The notes beneath the pieces were generated by a model that was given only the letters and a program-made list of their open reading frames with translations, was not told the origin of the DNA and did no database searches. A DNA stretch of 51,497 bases from Chara braunii. Lineage: Eukaryota; Streptophyta; Charophyceae; Charales; Characeae. The position numbers and the translations under genes were made by a program. The stretch is from NCBI GenBank assembly GCA_003427395.1, contig BFEA01000060.1:19072-70568 (forward strand), in the 5' to 3' direction. Shown here in pieces: positions 11,852 to 23,147 of this stretch (its first letter is position 1; each line of letters starts with the position of its first letter).

Positions 11852-12016
11852 GGGGTCAAGTCCCACTAACAGCGTTCAACTACCTCAACGCATGAATCTC
11901 GACGTGTTTGTGGAGACGTGCAATCAGGAAACTCAACCCCATTTTTGCATATCTTCGCAAAAACGTTCAGATTCGGACGTTGAGGTAGCTCAACGCTGCT
12001 AGTGGGACTTGGCCCC
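11852..12016. mobile_element. Small MITE-like element with 39-bp terminal inverted repeats
   Basis: The termini 11852-11890 and 11978-12016 are inverted repeats with 35 of 39 positions matching. They run from GGGG(T/C)CAAGTCCCACTA to ACCTCAACG. The 87-bp centre has no coding potential. The length and structure fit a non-autonomous DNA transposon. No unambiguous target-site duplication is visible. Confidence 0.8.
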
Positions 12017-12545
12017 AGGTAAGCTGCAATTTTTGCGGTTTATTTTTTCGGGTTTTTGTGCGGCTGAGGGGATGTGGCGAGCAACAAGAATGGAAGCGGA
12101 GGGGATGCGAGGGGATGTCTGCACACCAAACGAAAAACGAAACAAATGCATCTTCCTGCAGAAAATGATCAGGTTCGTCGGTTTGCTATAAATAGTAAGG
12201 AGTGTACTTTTCCCCCTTTCACAGGCAGTTGCACTCGGTTCGTTTTTTTTTTTTTTTTTTTTTTTTTTGGTTGCGGTCTTTCCATTAACATAGGCAAAAT
12301 GCTCGGTCTTTGCGTTAGCCGGACCCCCACCGACGGCCCCATCCCCCGGGGGGCAACATGAATTTCCTCGTTTGTGAGGCCCTATGCTTGCAGGGGTCCC
12401 CTCTATATAGTCTTAGGTAGGTAGATAGTGTGAGGTGAATTTGAGAGAATAATATAGCTTTAAAAATAAAATAAAAAATCAGGTTGGGAATCCCTCAACA
12501 TACCAACCCGGAGATGCCTGGGGCCATTACCCAGATTAGGCTTGA
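12017..12545. other. No gene recognised; contains a long poly-T tract
   Basis: A T run lies at about 12241-12268. The reading frames across it show no domain. Confidence 0.5.
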
Positions 12546-13158
12546 GCCGAAAACCGGGTCCAGCGTCCCTGTGCTGCCACTCTCAAATAAATCAACAACT
12601 GGGCTAGCCAAGTGATAAACCAAAGAATATTGAAGGACTGACATGCAACTTAGGGCCCTCATGCCCCTATCTGTAGCTCTAAACCTATGTCTAATGTAGA
12701 TGAGGTCTGGAAAACCTTCACCTTTCGACCCGGGAAAAGAAACCGTGATCCTGAAGGCTAGCCTGACCTTTGCTGGAAACCGGGTCCAATGTCCCTTGGG
12801 GCTTGGAATATCCCAAAGTCGGGATATCTCGAGCTTGTAAACCTGTGGAAAAAACAACTGCTGTGGAAAGGAAAACGTCCTCTGCGGTAGTGCTGGCAAC
12901 CGGGTTCAGCGTCCCCTGGAACTAATGGGATCTAGTCGGGTCCCTAAAGGGGAGTGGATGTCTCCCTAAGGTGGGGATGTTGATCCTGTACTGCGTCGAG
13001 GCTGGGGTAGAAACTAGGCCTGACTTTTTTTTTTATAATTATTATTATTTTTTAACAAGTTGCAACTTATATTATAAAAGTAATCGAATGAGGCCAGGAA
13101 TCCCTCAACATCTCAACCCGGGAGTGACGCTTGTGCTGGAAACCAGGTCCAGCGTCCA
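12546..13158 (+). repeat. Cluster of four copies of a ~22-bp core, GGAAACCGGGTCCAGCGTCCC-like
   Basis: Copies lie at 12546-12569, 12771-12795, 12891-12915 and 13133-13158. The last three follow TGCTGG. The segments at 12483 and 13094 also share GGAATCCCTCAACAT followed by CAACCCGG, so larger units are repeated. Related cores occur at 5853, 21341, 30454 and 31489. The minus-strand reading frame 12495-12899 passes through these repeats and is probably not a gene. Confidence 0.8.
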
Positions 13159-13339
13159 ATAGTCTGCAACTCCAAAGAAGGTATGCAATTGGACCAAACA
13201 AATTCGGAAATAGAAACAAAGGGAGGAAAATAACCAGGGGCTACTGAAAATCCCACTATCTGTCTGGGAGCCCTACCCAACTTTGCTTTAAAATCTTACA
13301 GAAGAGAAAGTAAGTACTTATCTATAAACTCAAGGATCT

Positions 13340-13860
13340 TCATTGGCATCAGTGCAGAATCCTATGCACATATATACACATATATACACAATTACTTACA
13401 GTTACAGTTGCAGTTACAGAAAACAAAAAAAGCGAAAAAACAAAAAAAAACAGTCAACCACATTAAAAAAAAAAAAAAAAAACATAGCATATACACGAAC
13501 AATACATCAGATTTCACACGCTGAACCTGGATGCCATCTCGACCCAATTCCTCTTTGGACATGAAAGCTCGGTCGACTACTGTTTTATTGAATCTGTGTA
13601 GAATCCCGCGAACATATACATATACACACAGTTTACAGTTTGTACACAAAAAAAAAGAAAAAACTGGCCAACCACATGTGCCGAAAACATACACCATTTC
13701 GAAATCGCCCCCCAGACCCCGATGACTCAATAGACTGGTCGGGGCATTGGAACGAAACAAAAACGGACCACACCCTCATTTTTTTTGAAGGAGACCATAT
13801 CCCAACCTGTTTTCGAGGCCTCTTCGACTTCGTCCACCCTCCCAACTACCCTCACACCTC
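13340..13860 (+). repeat. Dispersed repeat copy; inverted mate at 23600-24000
   Basis: Shared features in order are an (ACAGTTACAG)-rich stretch, poly-A, a block with GAACCTGG..CTCGACC..TCGGTCGA, GAATCTGTGTAGAAT and a TATACA-rich stretch. Next come a poly-A/GAAAAAAC stretch and CCAACCACATGTG.. with a block whose translations from both copies are similar. The mate is in reverse orientation. Neither copy has an intact reading frame, so this looks like a non-coding dispersed element. Confidence 0.75.
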
Positions 13861-14129
13861 ACGACCGACCGGTCGCTGCACAACGGCCTTTCGTTCCTAC
13901 GTCCAAACGACGAGGTATAACGCAGCCTACGAGCTGCGAACTGATAGACCGCGCCTGGCGCGGTTGTGCAGCCAAGGGGCGGAGGGGTGACGCGCAAGGA
14001 GGGAGGAGGCATTTCGTGGGGGAAGGGGGAGCGTTGTGGAGTCGAGCACGGAAGACAGAATATGAGTGCATCCGAACTCGTTTTTGGACCAGGTACATCC
14101 ACAGGGAAGTGGACTTGAGCACTTAACAT
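13861..14129. other. GC-rich stretch, no gene recognised
   Basis: Several overlapping frames are open on both strands because of composition. None matches a known domain. Confidence 0.4.
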
Positions 14130-14400
14130 AGAGCAACTAGTGAGGTAAGGCACAAAAGTTGTGTTCAGGAGGTCGTGGGTTCAATCCCCAATGGCCTCAC
14201 GAATTGCCTGGGGAAGCTTGGTGTTCTACCGGCTTCCGTTGGCCCCCCAAGCCAGCGTTGGCAAGACGTTGGCTGATGTTGTTGGTTGCTTTGCAGCGGG
14301 CCTAGCTCAGTTGGTAAGGCATAAAAGTTTTTTGTTTTTTGTTTTTTTTTCAAACCTTCGATGACGTCGCGGGTTCAATATAATAAAAAATAAAAACAGC
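14130..14400 (+). mobile_element. Two tRNA-derived SINE-like pieces
   Basis: The first piece has TAGTGAGGTAAGGC followed by a B-box-like GTGGGTTCAATCCCC (about 14177-14193). The second (from about 14297) begins GCGGGCCTAGCTCAGTTGGT, an excellent tRNA 5' end and A box. It then has AAGGCATAAAAG, a T-rich insertion, and a B-box-like CGCGGGTTCAAT near 14370. Neither makes a full cloverleaf. They are best read as degenerate Pol III SINE heads rather than tRNA genes. Confidence 0.65.
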
Positions 14401-14616
14401 AGTGGAGCATGAAATTTTGGCGGGTCGACAACAAAAGTGCAGGGAGGCCGTCGAAGGCAGATCACCGGTCAGCAACCCTTCTGGTTGCGCCCCCACGCCC
14501 CGCGTGGTATCGGTTTAACTTATTTGGGGCGTCGCCATACTACACACGAAACGAAAACGAACCGAGTTGGGAAGCACTAAAAAAAAACTCCCCTCGCAAA
14601 AGCAAAGCGCGATCAT

Positions 14617-15156
14617 GTGGTTACAATCCCTGCAGGTACCCCGTCAGCCACATGGCTGAAAGCCAAAGGCATGGACTTGGACACAACATGCTCAAGGTGC
14701 GAGTGGGGATGGGAATCCTCTGCCCACCTCTGGTTGGACTGCCCTCTATCAGCGCGGATCTGGAAATGGTGGAAGGAACAATGGAAAACCCTGTTTAACG
14801 ACACCTTCGTATGGACCGACCATTGGATACTGTCAGGCATCCCCCCCGTAGGCCACTCTCTCCAAGGTCTGGGTTATGTAGCCCTTGCCTGTAGAGGTGT
14901 GGTCATGGAGGGAATCTGGTCGGCACACAACTCCAAGACTTTCAAGAAGGTTGATATTCCCTTCCCACAGATAACCTCTCGAATCAAGGCAAACATCCGA
15001 CTCTTGATCGTGGCTGACTGGTGGAGATCAGGGAAGCAATCTTACACAAACCAACTAAGGCTCAGGAAGACCTGGGCCAAGGATAACAAACTGGCAATGA
15101 TCTCCCCCGAAGGCAGAATTGTTTTCTCCAAATGGCTAACCCAGCCCAGATCCTAG
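14617..15156 (+). pseudogene. 3' end of LINE ORF2 with reverse-transcriptase zinc-binding domain (zf-RVT)
   Basis: The open frame encodes about 179 residues. Near residues 25-50 it reads C-x2-C..ESSAHLWLDC..ARIWKWW, the hallmark of the zinc-binding region downstream of the polymerase in plant-type L1 elements (zf-RVT family). The tail is Trp- and Lys/Arg-rich and ends PEGRIVFSKWLTQPRS, typical of a LINE C-terminus. No endonuclease or polymerase domain lies upstream, only SINE-like and low-complexity DNA, so this is a 5'-truncated copy. That is the usual outcome of target-primed reverse transcription. The start is arbitrary because the real protein began far upstream. The frame itself has no stops, suggesting a moderately young insertion. 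The family assignment rests on the motif pattern, not on a database search. Confidence 0.8.
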
Positions 15157-15186
15157 ATCTTCCTCTGGTCGAAATAGGCCAGGCCT

Positions 15187-15221
<35 letters not shown>
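15187..15221 (+). repeat. Homopolymer run of 35 G
   Basis: The run starts 30 bp after the LINE frame's stop codon, behind CCAGGCCT. It could be an unusual LINE 3' tail, a microsatellite grown from a short G run, or an over-called homopolymer. Confidence 0.9.
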
Positions 15222-15222
<1 letters not shown>

Positions 15223-15272
15223 GTGAACGGCGGCCACAGATTAGCGCTAATGTTAGCGCTTATCCCGTTCAC
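15223..15272. other. Hairpin with 8-bp stem around two AGCGCT palindromes
   Basis: GTGAACGG (15223-15230) and CCGTTCAC (15265-15272) are exact reverse complements. The interior holds TTAGCGCTAA and TTAGCGCTTA. The hairpin sits immediately next to the G run. Confidence 0.7.
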
Positions 15273-16714
15273 GTCCTGATGGCGTTTCGGCCAATACGAG
15301 GATGACGACCTAATTTCTCATTGGGCGCAAGCGCCACGACCAAGGTTTTCATGCTATTCAGTTGTGGGTTGCACTCTCGTCATCGTCATGATGGCGTTTC
15401 CATCCGCGAGTAACGCATGGATGAGTGTTCCGTTCTCTGGTATCCTTCCACATAGTTGTACCCTATATAACTTTGGATGAAGCTGGCGAATTTTCTGGCC
15501 ACATGCAGCGGAATTTGTGTAGAGTCTGGCAGTCCTCACGATGCCAGGCTTCAGAAGCAACCTCGGATTCATCATTCCTATTGCATGAGAGAGTACTTCA
15601 GCATGCCAGCAATTAAGGCAACAGCGCTTGCGGAAGCAGTGTGAGAGCTTGCAATGGAGGTGGGACTGCTGTTGATACTAGCAAGGGCAGGACATGTCGT
15701 GAAGAGTAAGAAATTAAGTGTATGAAACCAGGCACAGTAATAGCCTGGATCCACTTGTTTTCTGCATCCGGCTGGAAAGCTCTATATTCGGCCACAATAC
15801 CTTTTCAAATTGGTCGTTCCTACCTGTTGATTTTTGCAGAACTATAGAATAGGTTAGAGTCTTTATCATCGTTGATTTTGACTTACTATATCCAGCCGTT
15901 GCTCGGGTTAGATTTATGTTTTTTTAAGTTTCTTTTTCGTAATAATTTCAGGATGATTTTCTTCAATACGCTTATAACTAGTTTAACTCTGACCGCATCA
16001 ATTGTTTCCTTTGTTTTTATGCATATGGTTGGTCTCTCCATGAAATTTGACTCGTTGCTCCTTGCTATGACCCTCTATCTGTATTTAATTGTAATTCCAA
16101 GGATAGTTTTTCATCTTAGATGTGACCTGTTGAGCTTCTGTTACTGTTTGCTGTTTTTTTTCGATATATTTGTCGGTAAGAACGACCGAATTCATTAAGC
16201 TTCTGCTATAACAGGTAGCATCTCTTGATTGGTTAAATGTCGGTAGTATTTAGGTGCAAGTCCTATAGCTGGGTCATCCCTTTCTATGTTGGATTGTTTC
16301 TTTCAAGCCCTGGGTCTGGCTTACGAGTGAATTTAGGGTAGCGCATCTGCCCGCATCTTCAGGACACGTCGTACGGTAGGCCGAATTATCTGACAATTGT
16401 AGTCAATGAGTTGTCATATCAGCATTTCACATCATTCTCTGAACTGTCGTGTTTAAGGTTAGTCTGTTGGATTGAACCCATGTGTAACGTGTTTTCCAAG
16501 AAGGAAGGAAAAGTTTTGACCCAACAAAGTAGAACCCTAAGATATGACCACCAAAAGACTAAACCAACCAAGTGTATTATTTAACAACAAAATACTTTAT
16601 GAAAGCAATTTTTATTGTAAAATGGAATTCCACTTGAAGGAAACCTAAACCACCTCGACGAGTTTCCCACCTCGCATCCTTGGATCCTGAATAAAAACAA
16701 CAATCAATGAAAAG
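15273..16714. other. No gene recognised
   Basis: The frame 15872-16198 (+) would give a 108-residue hydrophobic peptide. Its hydrophobicity follows from T-rich DNA, and no family or conserved motif is evident. No RNA gene or clear repeat is seen. Confidence 0.5.
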
Positions 16715-17436
16715 GATCACTATGAATACAGTTCAAGTTTGCTTTCTAGTCGCCCTTCTGCTGACTACAAGCATATAGCGCTCCCACCACTAATCGGTGA
16801 CACTCACATTGCCTCCGTAGTGCCGTTGCCTGTAGATGCTAAGTCATACGTGCCAGTGGGGGCAAAGATGGTCTTGTAAGGCAGCACCACGTCTGCAGGC
16901 AGCGACACAACCTTTTGTCAAATATTGCTTTATTTAAGATCGAAGGATGCGTGGTGGGAAACCCGTCTAGGCAGTTTAGGCTTCCCTTAGGCTGACTAAA
17001 GTGGGTGTTTGCTATGGGACGCTGAGCTCCTTTTTTAAAGGAAAAAAAAATCATAATAAATAAATAAAATAATACCACTCATATGGGTAGCGGCATTACG
17101 GAGGCAGTGGGAGTGCTACTATCAGTGGTGGGAATGTTAGTCACCTGTAGTTAGCGTAAGTGGCGAGGAAAGCAAACTTGAACTGTATCCATGCTGATCT
17201 CGGGACATTGAAAGTTGTTATTATTGAAGATTTAGGGGTGCATAGTGAGAAACCCATCTAGGCGGTTCAGGCTTCCTTGAGTTGAGAAAAAAGTTAGATT
17301 AAGATTGAGTTTCTGCCTGAGAGGCTACGTAGCATCTGCGAGCGGCGGCACTACGGTGGCAGTGGGAGAGCACCCGTCAGTGGTGGGAACGCTACTCGTT
17401 TGGAGGAGGCAAACTTGAATTGTATCCATAGTGATC
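16715..17436. mobile_element. Foldback element with 28-bp ends and an internal third copy
   Basis: The left end GATCACTATGAATACAGTTC.. (16715-16742) is inverted at 17409-17436 with few mismatches and again at 17172-17199. The homology continues inwards on both sides (blocks like CACTACGGAGGCA, AGTGGTGGGA). A block with AACCCGTCTAGGCAGTTTAGG is directly repeated at about 16961 and 17251. This suggests a foldback element with one arm duplicated. Confidence 0.7.
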
Positions 17437-17964
17437 TTGGTCCGTTGCTGATTTCACGGAAGGAGGATGGGAGGGAGCGAAGGTGGGATGGGTCGCTTGT
17501 TGTAGAGACAAGGATAATGATGCAAAGAGTTTGACGGTTTACGGTTAGTGTTGTGGCGTTACGGTTATTGCTGTTTTGTTGTTGGGAGGCATGGCACGTG
17601 TTGTGATGAAGCAGGCAGCGGTGATTACGACACTTGTTCTGAGAAGGCAGGCAGCGGTGATTATTGTGTATGAGAAGTGTGTATGGAAGGGCAGGGGGAG
17701 GAAACGGGGGAGGGGTGTTTCTAAGGGCAAGGGATGTGTATGGAAGGGCACGGGGAGGAAACGGGGGAGGGGTGTGTGGAAGGGCAAGGGAGGAAAACGG
17801 AGGAGGCTGTAAACAGAGGGGGAATGGTGAAGGTACACGGCAAGATATGTTAGCGGCCTATGTCGAACGTGAGAGGAGAGAAGAGAACCGCAACGTTTTG
17901 TGTTCATTGGTCATCCAGGTTGGATTTTTTATTTTTTTATTTTTATTTTAGGTCTGTCTTTGAC
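17437..17964 (+). repeat. G-rich minisatellite within low-complexity DNA
   Basis: At about 17670-17805, units of the form GTGTATGGAAGGGCA..GGAGGAAACGGGGGAGG are repeated three times with changes. Just upstream, GGCAGCGGTGATTA is duplicated (17611 and 17651). Open frames here are repeat translations. Confidence 0.75.
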
Positions 17965-18455
17965 CTTGTTTTCTATGCAGATGCGTCCTGAATGAACAGA
18001 GTGCAGAAACAGTTTGATTTTCTCTCTGTGTTTTGCATTGCATGTTCAAACCTTCGGTCATTCGGCTTTTTTTTTTTTTTGCTTTGGCTTTTTTTCCCCC
18101 CTTTCTCTGCGGTGTTTTCTTTGCTCACATGTTCATGTATGCACGAATTCGCAGATGTAAGTTCCAAGTATGGGCTTGTTCCAAACCCATGAGCTGGTGA
18201 AATGTAGGCATTAGTTTGAAACTGGCCACATTTTCTGTTCAGATGTGTCCTGAATGAACAGAGCGCGGGAACAGATCTTTTTTGCTTGTTCACACCTTTG
18301 TTGGTTCGTTTTTTTTTTTTTTTTGGCTTAGCTTTCCCCCCCCCCCTTTCTCTGCCGTGTTTTGTTTGCTCGCATGTTCATGTATGCACGAAGTCGGAGA
18401 TGTAAGCTCCAAGTATGGGCTTGTTCCAAGCCCGTGAGCTGGTGAAATGTAGACA
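17965..18455 (+). repeat. About 265-bp tandem duplication, with a partial third copy near 18930
   Basis: Both units contain TGCGTCCTGAATGAACAGAG or a close variant, a T run with GGCTT, CTTTCTCTGC.GTGTTTT, CATGTTCATGTATGCACGAA and CCAAGTATGGGCTTGTTCCA. The partial copy at about 18930-18990 repeats the first element only. Confidence 0.85.
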
Positions 18456-18461
18456 TTAACC

Positions 18462-18634
18462 CAAGAGCCTACCTCAGTGGGTACACCCATGAGCTGTTAA
18501 AATAGAGACCTGTGTTCGAATCTAGATGATGGAACTTGATGAGTAATACCAATTGCTAATGAATTGGCTGGGGCTGGTCAGCTCAATGATGATATCTCAA
18601 GGCCGTGGCTGTAAAAAAAAAGAAAAAAAAAAGA
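18462..18634 (+). mobile_element. tRNA-derived SINE with A-rich tail
   Basis: An A-box-like GCCTACCTCAGTGGGTA (about 18468) and a B-box-like TGTTCGAATCTAG (about 18511) are spaced as in a Pol III internal promoter. A unique body follows, ending in a poly-A tract with two interruptions at 18612-18634. Confidence 0.7.
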
Positions 18635-20039
18635 AGTGGACATTGGTTTGAAACTGACTTAGGGTTATCTTGGTGAGGACAGACAAGGAATGAACCTGTT
18701 CACGTATATCTTGGATCTAGCGGCCAAACATGAATATTTGTGTTTGTTTTTCCCTGACCTCGGATCACGTTCTTTGGTTTAGTTATTTTCTGTGTTTTTT
18801 CTCGTTTTCTTTAATTCATTTCACCCCCTCTCTTTGCGTGGTCCTTTCAGTTTCTGCTTGCTCGGGATCTGGCGGCTAAATATGAGTATCTTTGTTCCCT
18901 CTTTTTTTTTTTTGGGGGGGGGGAGTCTGTCTTTGACCACATTTTCTGTTCAGATGCGTTTTGATTGAATGAACACAGTGTGGAAATGAACACGTCTTCA
19001 TCCGAAGAACATGGTTGTGCTGCTTATGTATAGACGAGTCGACCTTGGTTGTCTGAGAATTTATCTGAGAACGGTGGTCTGTGTGTTTTAAGACACAATG
19101 AAAGGGGTGAGGAGTGATTTGTGTAACCCTGTGAACAGGTGTTTGACATTTGATTGTCGTCGTAGACAGCAGCAGCAGCAGGAGTAGCAGGTACTTCACG
19201 GGTCACTTGAGAGTATGCAAATACCGGTTACACAGACTGCGATGTTAACCGCATATGTTTATATACGTACATGCAATGTTGAACGTCGTATGTATATATG
19301 CGTATATAAATGAATGTATATATGACTAATGTATACATATACATATGTATACAGATGTATGCGGGACATATGCGGAATAACGACAGATTGGGAGTGAGAT
19401 ATCAACAATAGCAAGGATTGGGATATCGAAAGGCGAACGGGGAGGGAAAATAGTTATATAAAGCTGAATGTGTTGCAGAATAAGCAGAAGACAGAGGTGA
19501 ACGTTTGAAAGCAGGCTTTCTTTTGTCGTTGGGAAGAGGGTGGGTAGGCGAAATCGATGGAGAAAAACAGGTGTGGCGGGTGTCATTGCGAGCGAGAGCG
19601 ATGTAGGGAAAGGTTTGACGTCATCATCATGATCGTCTTCATCATTACCACCATTTCTATTACTCTCCTCTCCTTATCCTTTTGTCTCTCCTTCTAATAC
19701 TCTCACTTTCTTAATCGTGTTATTCTGTTCTTGCCGACGTCATCAGGTGGCCTTCACCGCTCTTCGTCTTGGGTCACTCCATCGTCAATCCATTGTGTGT
19801 CGAAGAACTTATCTTACCTCGTACCGTGGCCTTTTTAGGCTGAGGCAGGATCGATTATCTCGTCGAGATTCAAGCTTTTTTCGGTGTTGGACTTCGTAAC
19901 GAACCGATGAAACCATCCATGACAGTCGGGTTTTTTTCTTTCAGAGGACGGTTGTATTTACAGACTTGCGTACGCAATTCACATAATCGTTCTTATGGTT
20001 GTTTCACGTAGAACAGGTGAGGCGTGTGAGAGCTAGTAG
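18635..20039. other. No gene recognised
   Basis: AT-rich DNA with a TATATA/ACATAT-rich low-complexity stretch around 19250-19350. Short frames only, none with a recognisable domain. Confidence 0.5.
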
Positions 20040-20909
20040 GAGAAGAACTTCTCTCTTTCTGTCTCTTTCTCTATTTTTTTCTCGCTTGCCTGCTCTTTCT
20101 GTCTTCTCTCTTTCTCTCTCTCTCTGTCTTTCTCTCTTTGTCTCTCTCTTTTTCTCAACTCTTTGTTCTGCTTACAACCGAACGTGCCGTTGATGATTTC
20201 CGGTGGGTGAGAAATGTCGGCCGACATGTCGAATGCACAATCGGGAGTGCACCGATTGAGATGGGGATGGAAGTTGAGAAAAGAGAAGCGAGCGTGAAAC
20301 TGTGCTATGTGTTGGTATTTTTGTCCACCCCCCTCCTCCCCCTTCGAAGTTCGATCTTTCCCCGTTGTTGCATATTTGGACTGTGGTTGATCTTATTTTT
20401 TGTTGTTCTTTTAGTAAAAAGAACTTGAGTATTCAGTTGTTCTCTTTAAGACCTAAAAGCTTTTAGTCTATGGTTTCAAATGTCGTATTTGAATCAATGA
20501 ATTAAACAGTGCTTTGCTGTGTAGAGTTGATGTGATGAATATGATACAAAGTGTATAGGGCTGACATGGTTAAGATACGACAAAGCGGCCAAGGAACTTA
20601 GTTTGCCAAGTTTGAGATTCGAACCATTCATTCGTGCAATGGGTGGTGATGTAAAACGTGGCTGATGCGTAACGTAGGCGGTGCAAAGGACTTGATCAGT
20701 ACACATATGGCGGAAGACCTGCTCCGAAAATTTCGCAGAAAGGTGAAAATGCTTAACTTCTGCGATTCTTTTTTTTTTTTTTTTTTTTTCTTTTGGACCC
20801 CATATACAATGAGTCTTCTACTTTGGCCGTCGATAACCAACTGCTTCTGTTTGTCTGATCTAATTGAACTTTCTACCTCTTTTTTTTTTTTTTTTTTTCT
20901 CTCTCTCTC

Positions 20910-20944
<35 letters not shown>

Positions 20945-21840
20945 CTCTCTCTCTCTCCCTCTCCCTCTCTCTTTCTCTCCCTTTCTCTCTCTCTCTCTCT
21001 TTGTCTCTCTCTCTTTCTCTCTTGACTCTCTGTTCTGCTTACAATTGAACGTCTGCTTGATGATTTCCGATGAATGAGAAAAGTCGGATGACATGTTCAA
21101 TGCGCAATGGGAAGTGCTACAATTGAGATGCAGATGAAGGTTGACAAGGGAAAAGCAAGCGATCTTATGATTGGGAAGTGTTCGTAGAAGTGTGTTGTAT
21201 ATTGTTTTTTTCCTTCCCCCCCTCCTCCTCCCCCTTCGAGGTTCGATCTTTTCCCGTTTTTGAAAATTCAGATTGTGGTTAATCTTGTTTTGTGTTTCTT
21301 TTAGGTAGTAGTAAATTATTACTTACGGAGAGCTACGCCTGTTGGAAACTGAGTCCAATGTTTGTCATTAGTAACGACTTGAGTACTTGGTTTTTCTCTT
21401 TGCGACCTAAAAGCTTTCAGTTTATGGTTTGATATGTGCTATTCGAATCAATTGATTAAGCAGTGCTTTGTTGTGTGAAGTCGACGTGATGGGCAGGATA
21501 CAAAGTGTATAGGGCTAGCATGGTTAAAATACGACAAAGCGGACAAAGGACTTAGCTTGCTAAATGTGAGGTTTGAACTATTCATTCGTGAAATACGTGG
21601 CGATGCAAAACGTGACTGATGCGTAACATACGTGGTGCGCAAGGCTGAGTCGGTACACACACAGTGAAAGACCAACTTCGAAAATTTTGTAGAAAGAAGA
21701 AAATGTTTTTTGCGATTCTTTTTTCTGTGTTTTTTTTTTACCCCGTATACGATGAGTCTCTTGCTTTTGTCGTCGATAACCAACTGTCTGTGTGTCCCCG
21801 ATCCTTTTGAACTTTCTGCCTTTTCGTGCTCGTCGTCTTT
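20040..21840 (+). repeat. Two ~0.9-kb tandem units, each led by a (TC)n tract
   Basis: Unit 1 (about 20040-20880) and unit 2 (about 20880-21840) share, in order, a (TC)n tract, GATGATTTCCGRTGRRTGAGAAA, GACCTAAAAGCTTT, GATACAAAGTGTATAGGGCT, ACGACAAAGCGG and a T run followed by TCGTCGATAACCAACTG. Unit 2 carries about 90 extra bases near 21305-21385, including a copy of the recurring core (GTTGGAAACTGAGTCCAATG). Ser/Leu-rich and Arg/Glu-rich frames here are translations of (TC)n and (GA)n. Confidence 0.85.
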
Positions 21841-22525
21841 AATATTGTTTGTTTGTTTTCATGATGATTCTATGTTCATTTGGGGGAGAACTTTGTAATC
21901 ACAACTCGAGACAAATCATGCACAAGCAGTTGCTCTTTCATTATGCCCTTTGTTTTTGTTTTGTGTTTTGTTTCCTCTCCGCATCTCCGTCTCTTTCACA
22001 CTCTGTGAACTTAGAAAACAATATATGACACTGCTTTTCTCTCAACATAACGTTGTGGCGTCGTGCCTCTGCCGGAACGGAATGATAAGTTGCATACATT
22101 CGTCATTACGATGGGTTGTGCTCGATGGAAGAGAATAATTGCCCTATGATGTATTGGTTCACCATCACATAATCCACCGCAACTGTGTGCCTGATCTTCC
22201 TTGTGTTGATGTCACTTCGTCTTTGTAAACGTCCTCATCCCCATTGTCTTTCTCTACCGGAACCGTTTTTGATAAAACTGTGGCCAACGTCCAACAAAAC
22301 TTGTCATCATGACCGCTTTTTGGTTTTTCGCCCCTCCGTCTCTCCTCAACAAAGAGCGACGGCCTTGAGATATCATCGTTGGATTGAAGGACTGCAGGTA
22401 ATTCAGACGTATATTGTTCAACACATCTCACTGCTTTCAGATTCGAACGCAGATCAACATTTTTGCGGTTCATGTGTGTAGTGTCGTGTGCCCTCTCTGT
22501 TTCTCTCTCTTTGTCTCTCTTTCTG

Positions 22526-22563
<38 letters not shown>

Positions 22564-23147
22564 TCCCTCTCTCTCTCTATGCCTCTCTCTCTCTTTTTCC
22601 TTCGTCAATCTTCCATCTAATCTTTACGTACACTTAGTTATTTCTAACTTATCTTCCTTCTGTCTCTCTTCATCTTCCCGCCTTTCTCCTCCCCTCTATT
22701 TTGTTTCCTTTGTCAGTCTCGTTATGTTTAAGTTTTGTCATTATTGTTAAAATGCCCAATAATGAGAAGCATGGACGGTAAAGATTAATTGACTAGATTG
22801 TTTAGTCTGTCGTTGAACAATTCATGTGATATGTACGTTCCAATAGGATAGGTGATTTGTCCGATGAGCGATTTCGGTGATGCATTTTCTTTATTTACCC
22901 CTTCGGGCAGTTAACTTTGACGTGTCTTACCGTAATTCGACGTTTTTTTAACCGAAATCATAAGGTTTTATAAGTAGGAATCTGGTTAGGCTTGACAATT
23001 TGGGTTCAAGAAATGACAAAATTACGCCCGCGGATGTTGGCCTTTAATGGTCCAAAGGGTACTTTGTTGTGGATTAATTTGATATTGTAGTTTGAGTATG
23101 GGGTTTACATGGTTGTGGGCAGCATGTAGTTAGTTTTCCGTGTTCAG
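21841..23147. other. No gene recognised; (TC)n tract at about 22493-22600
   Basis: The frame 22165-22608 (-) and its plus-strand counterparts run through the (TC)n/(GA)n tract and are not credible genes. The rest is AT-rich. Confidence 0.5.

Noticed and set aside
12495-12899. 134-codon minus-strand frame
   Set aside because: It crosses three copies of the recurring core and has no recognisable domain.
14297-14375. A functional tRNA gene starting GCGGGCCTAGCTCAGTTGGT
   Set aside because: The 5' half is convincing but a T-rich stretch replaces the anticodon arm and the 3' acceptor does not pair, so it is a SINE-like relic.
15872-16198. Hydrophobic 108-codon frame resembling a membrane protein
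   Set aside because: T-rich DNA gives Leu/Phe/Ile by composition; no supporting motif or context.
20033-21100. Ser/Leu-rich and Arg/Glu-rich long frames on both strands
   Set aside because: They are translations of (TC)n/(GA)n tracts.
22165-22620. Overlapping frames of 95-147 codons
   Set aside because: They run through a (TC)n microsatellite and unrelated flanks, without a domain or splice context.
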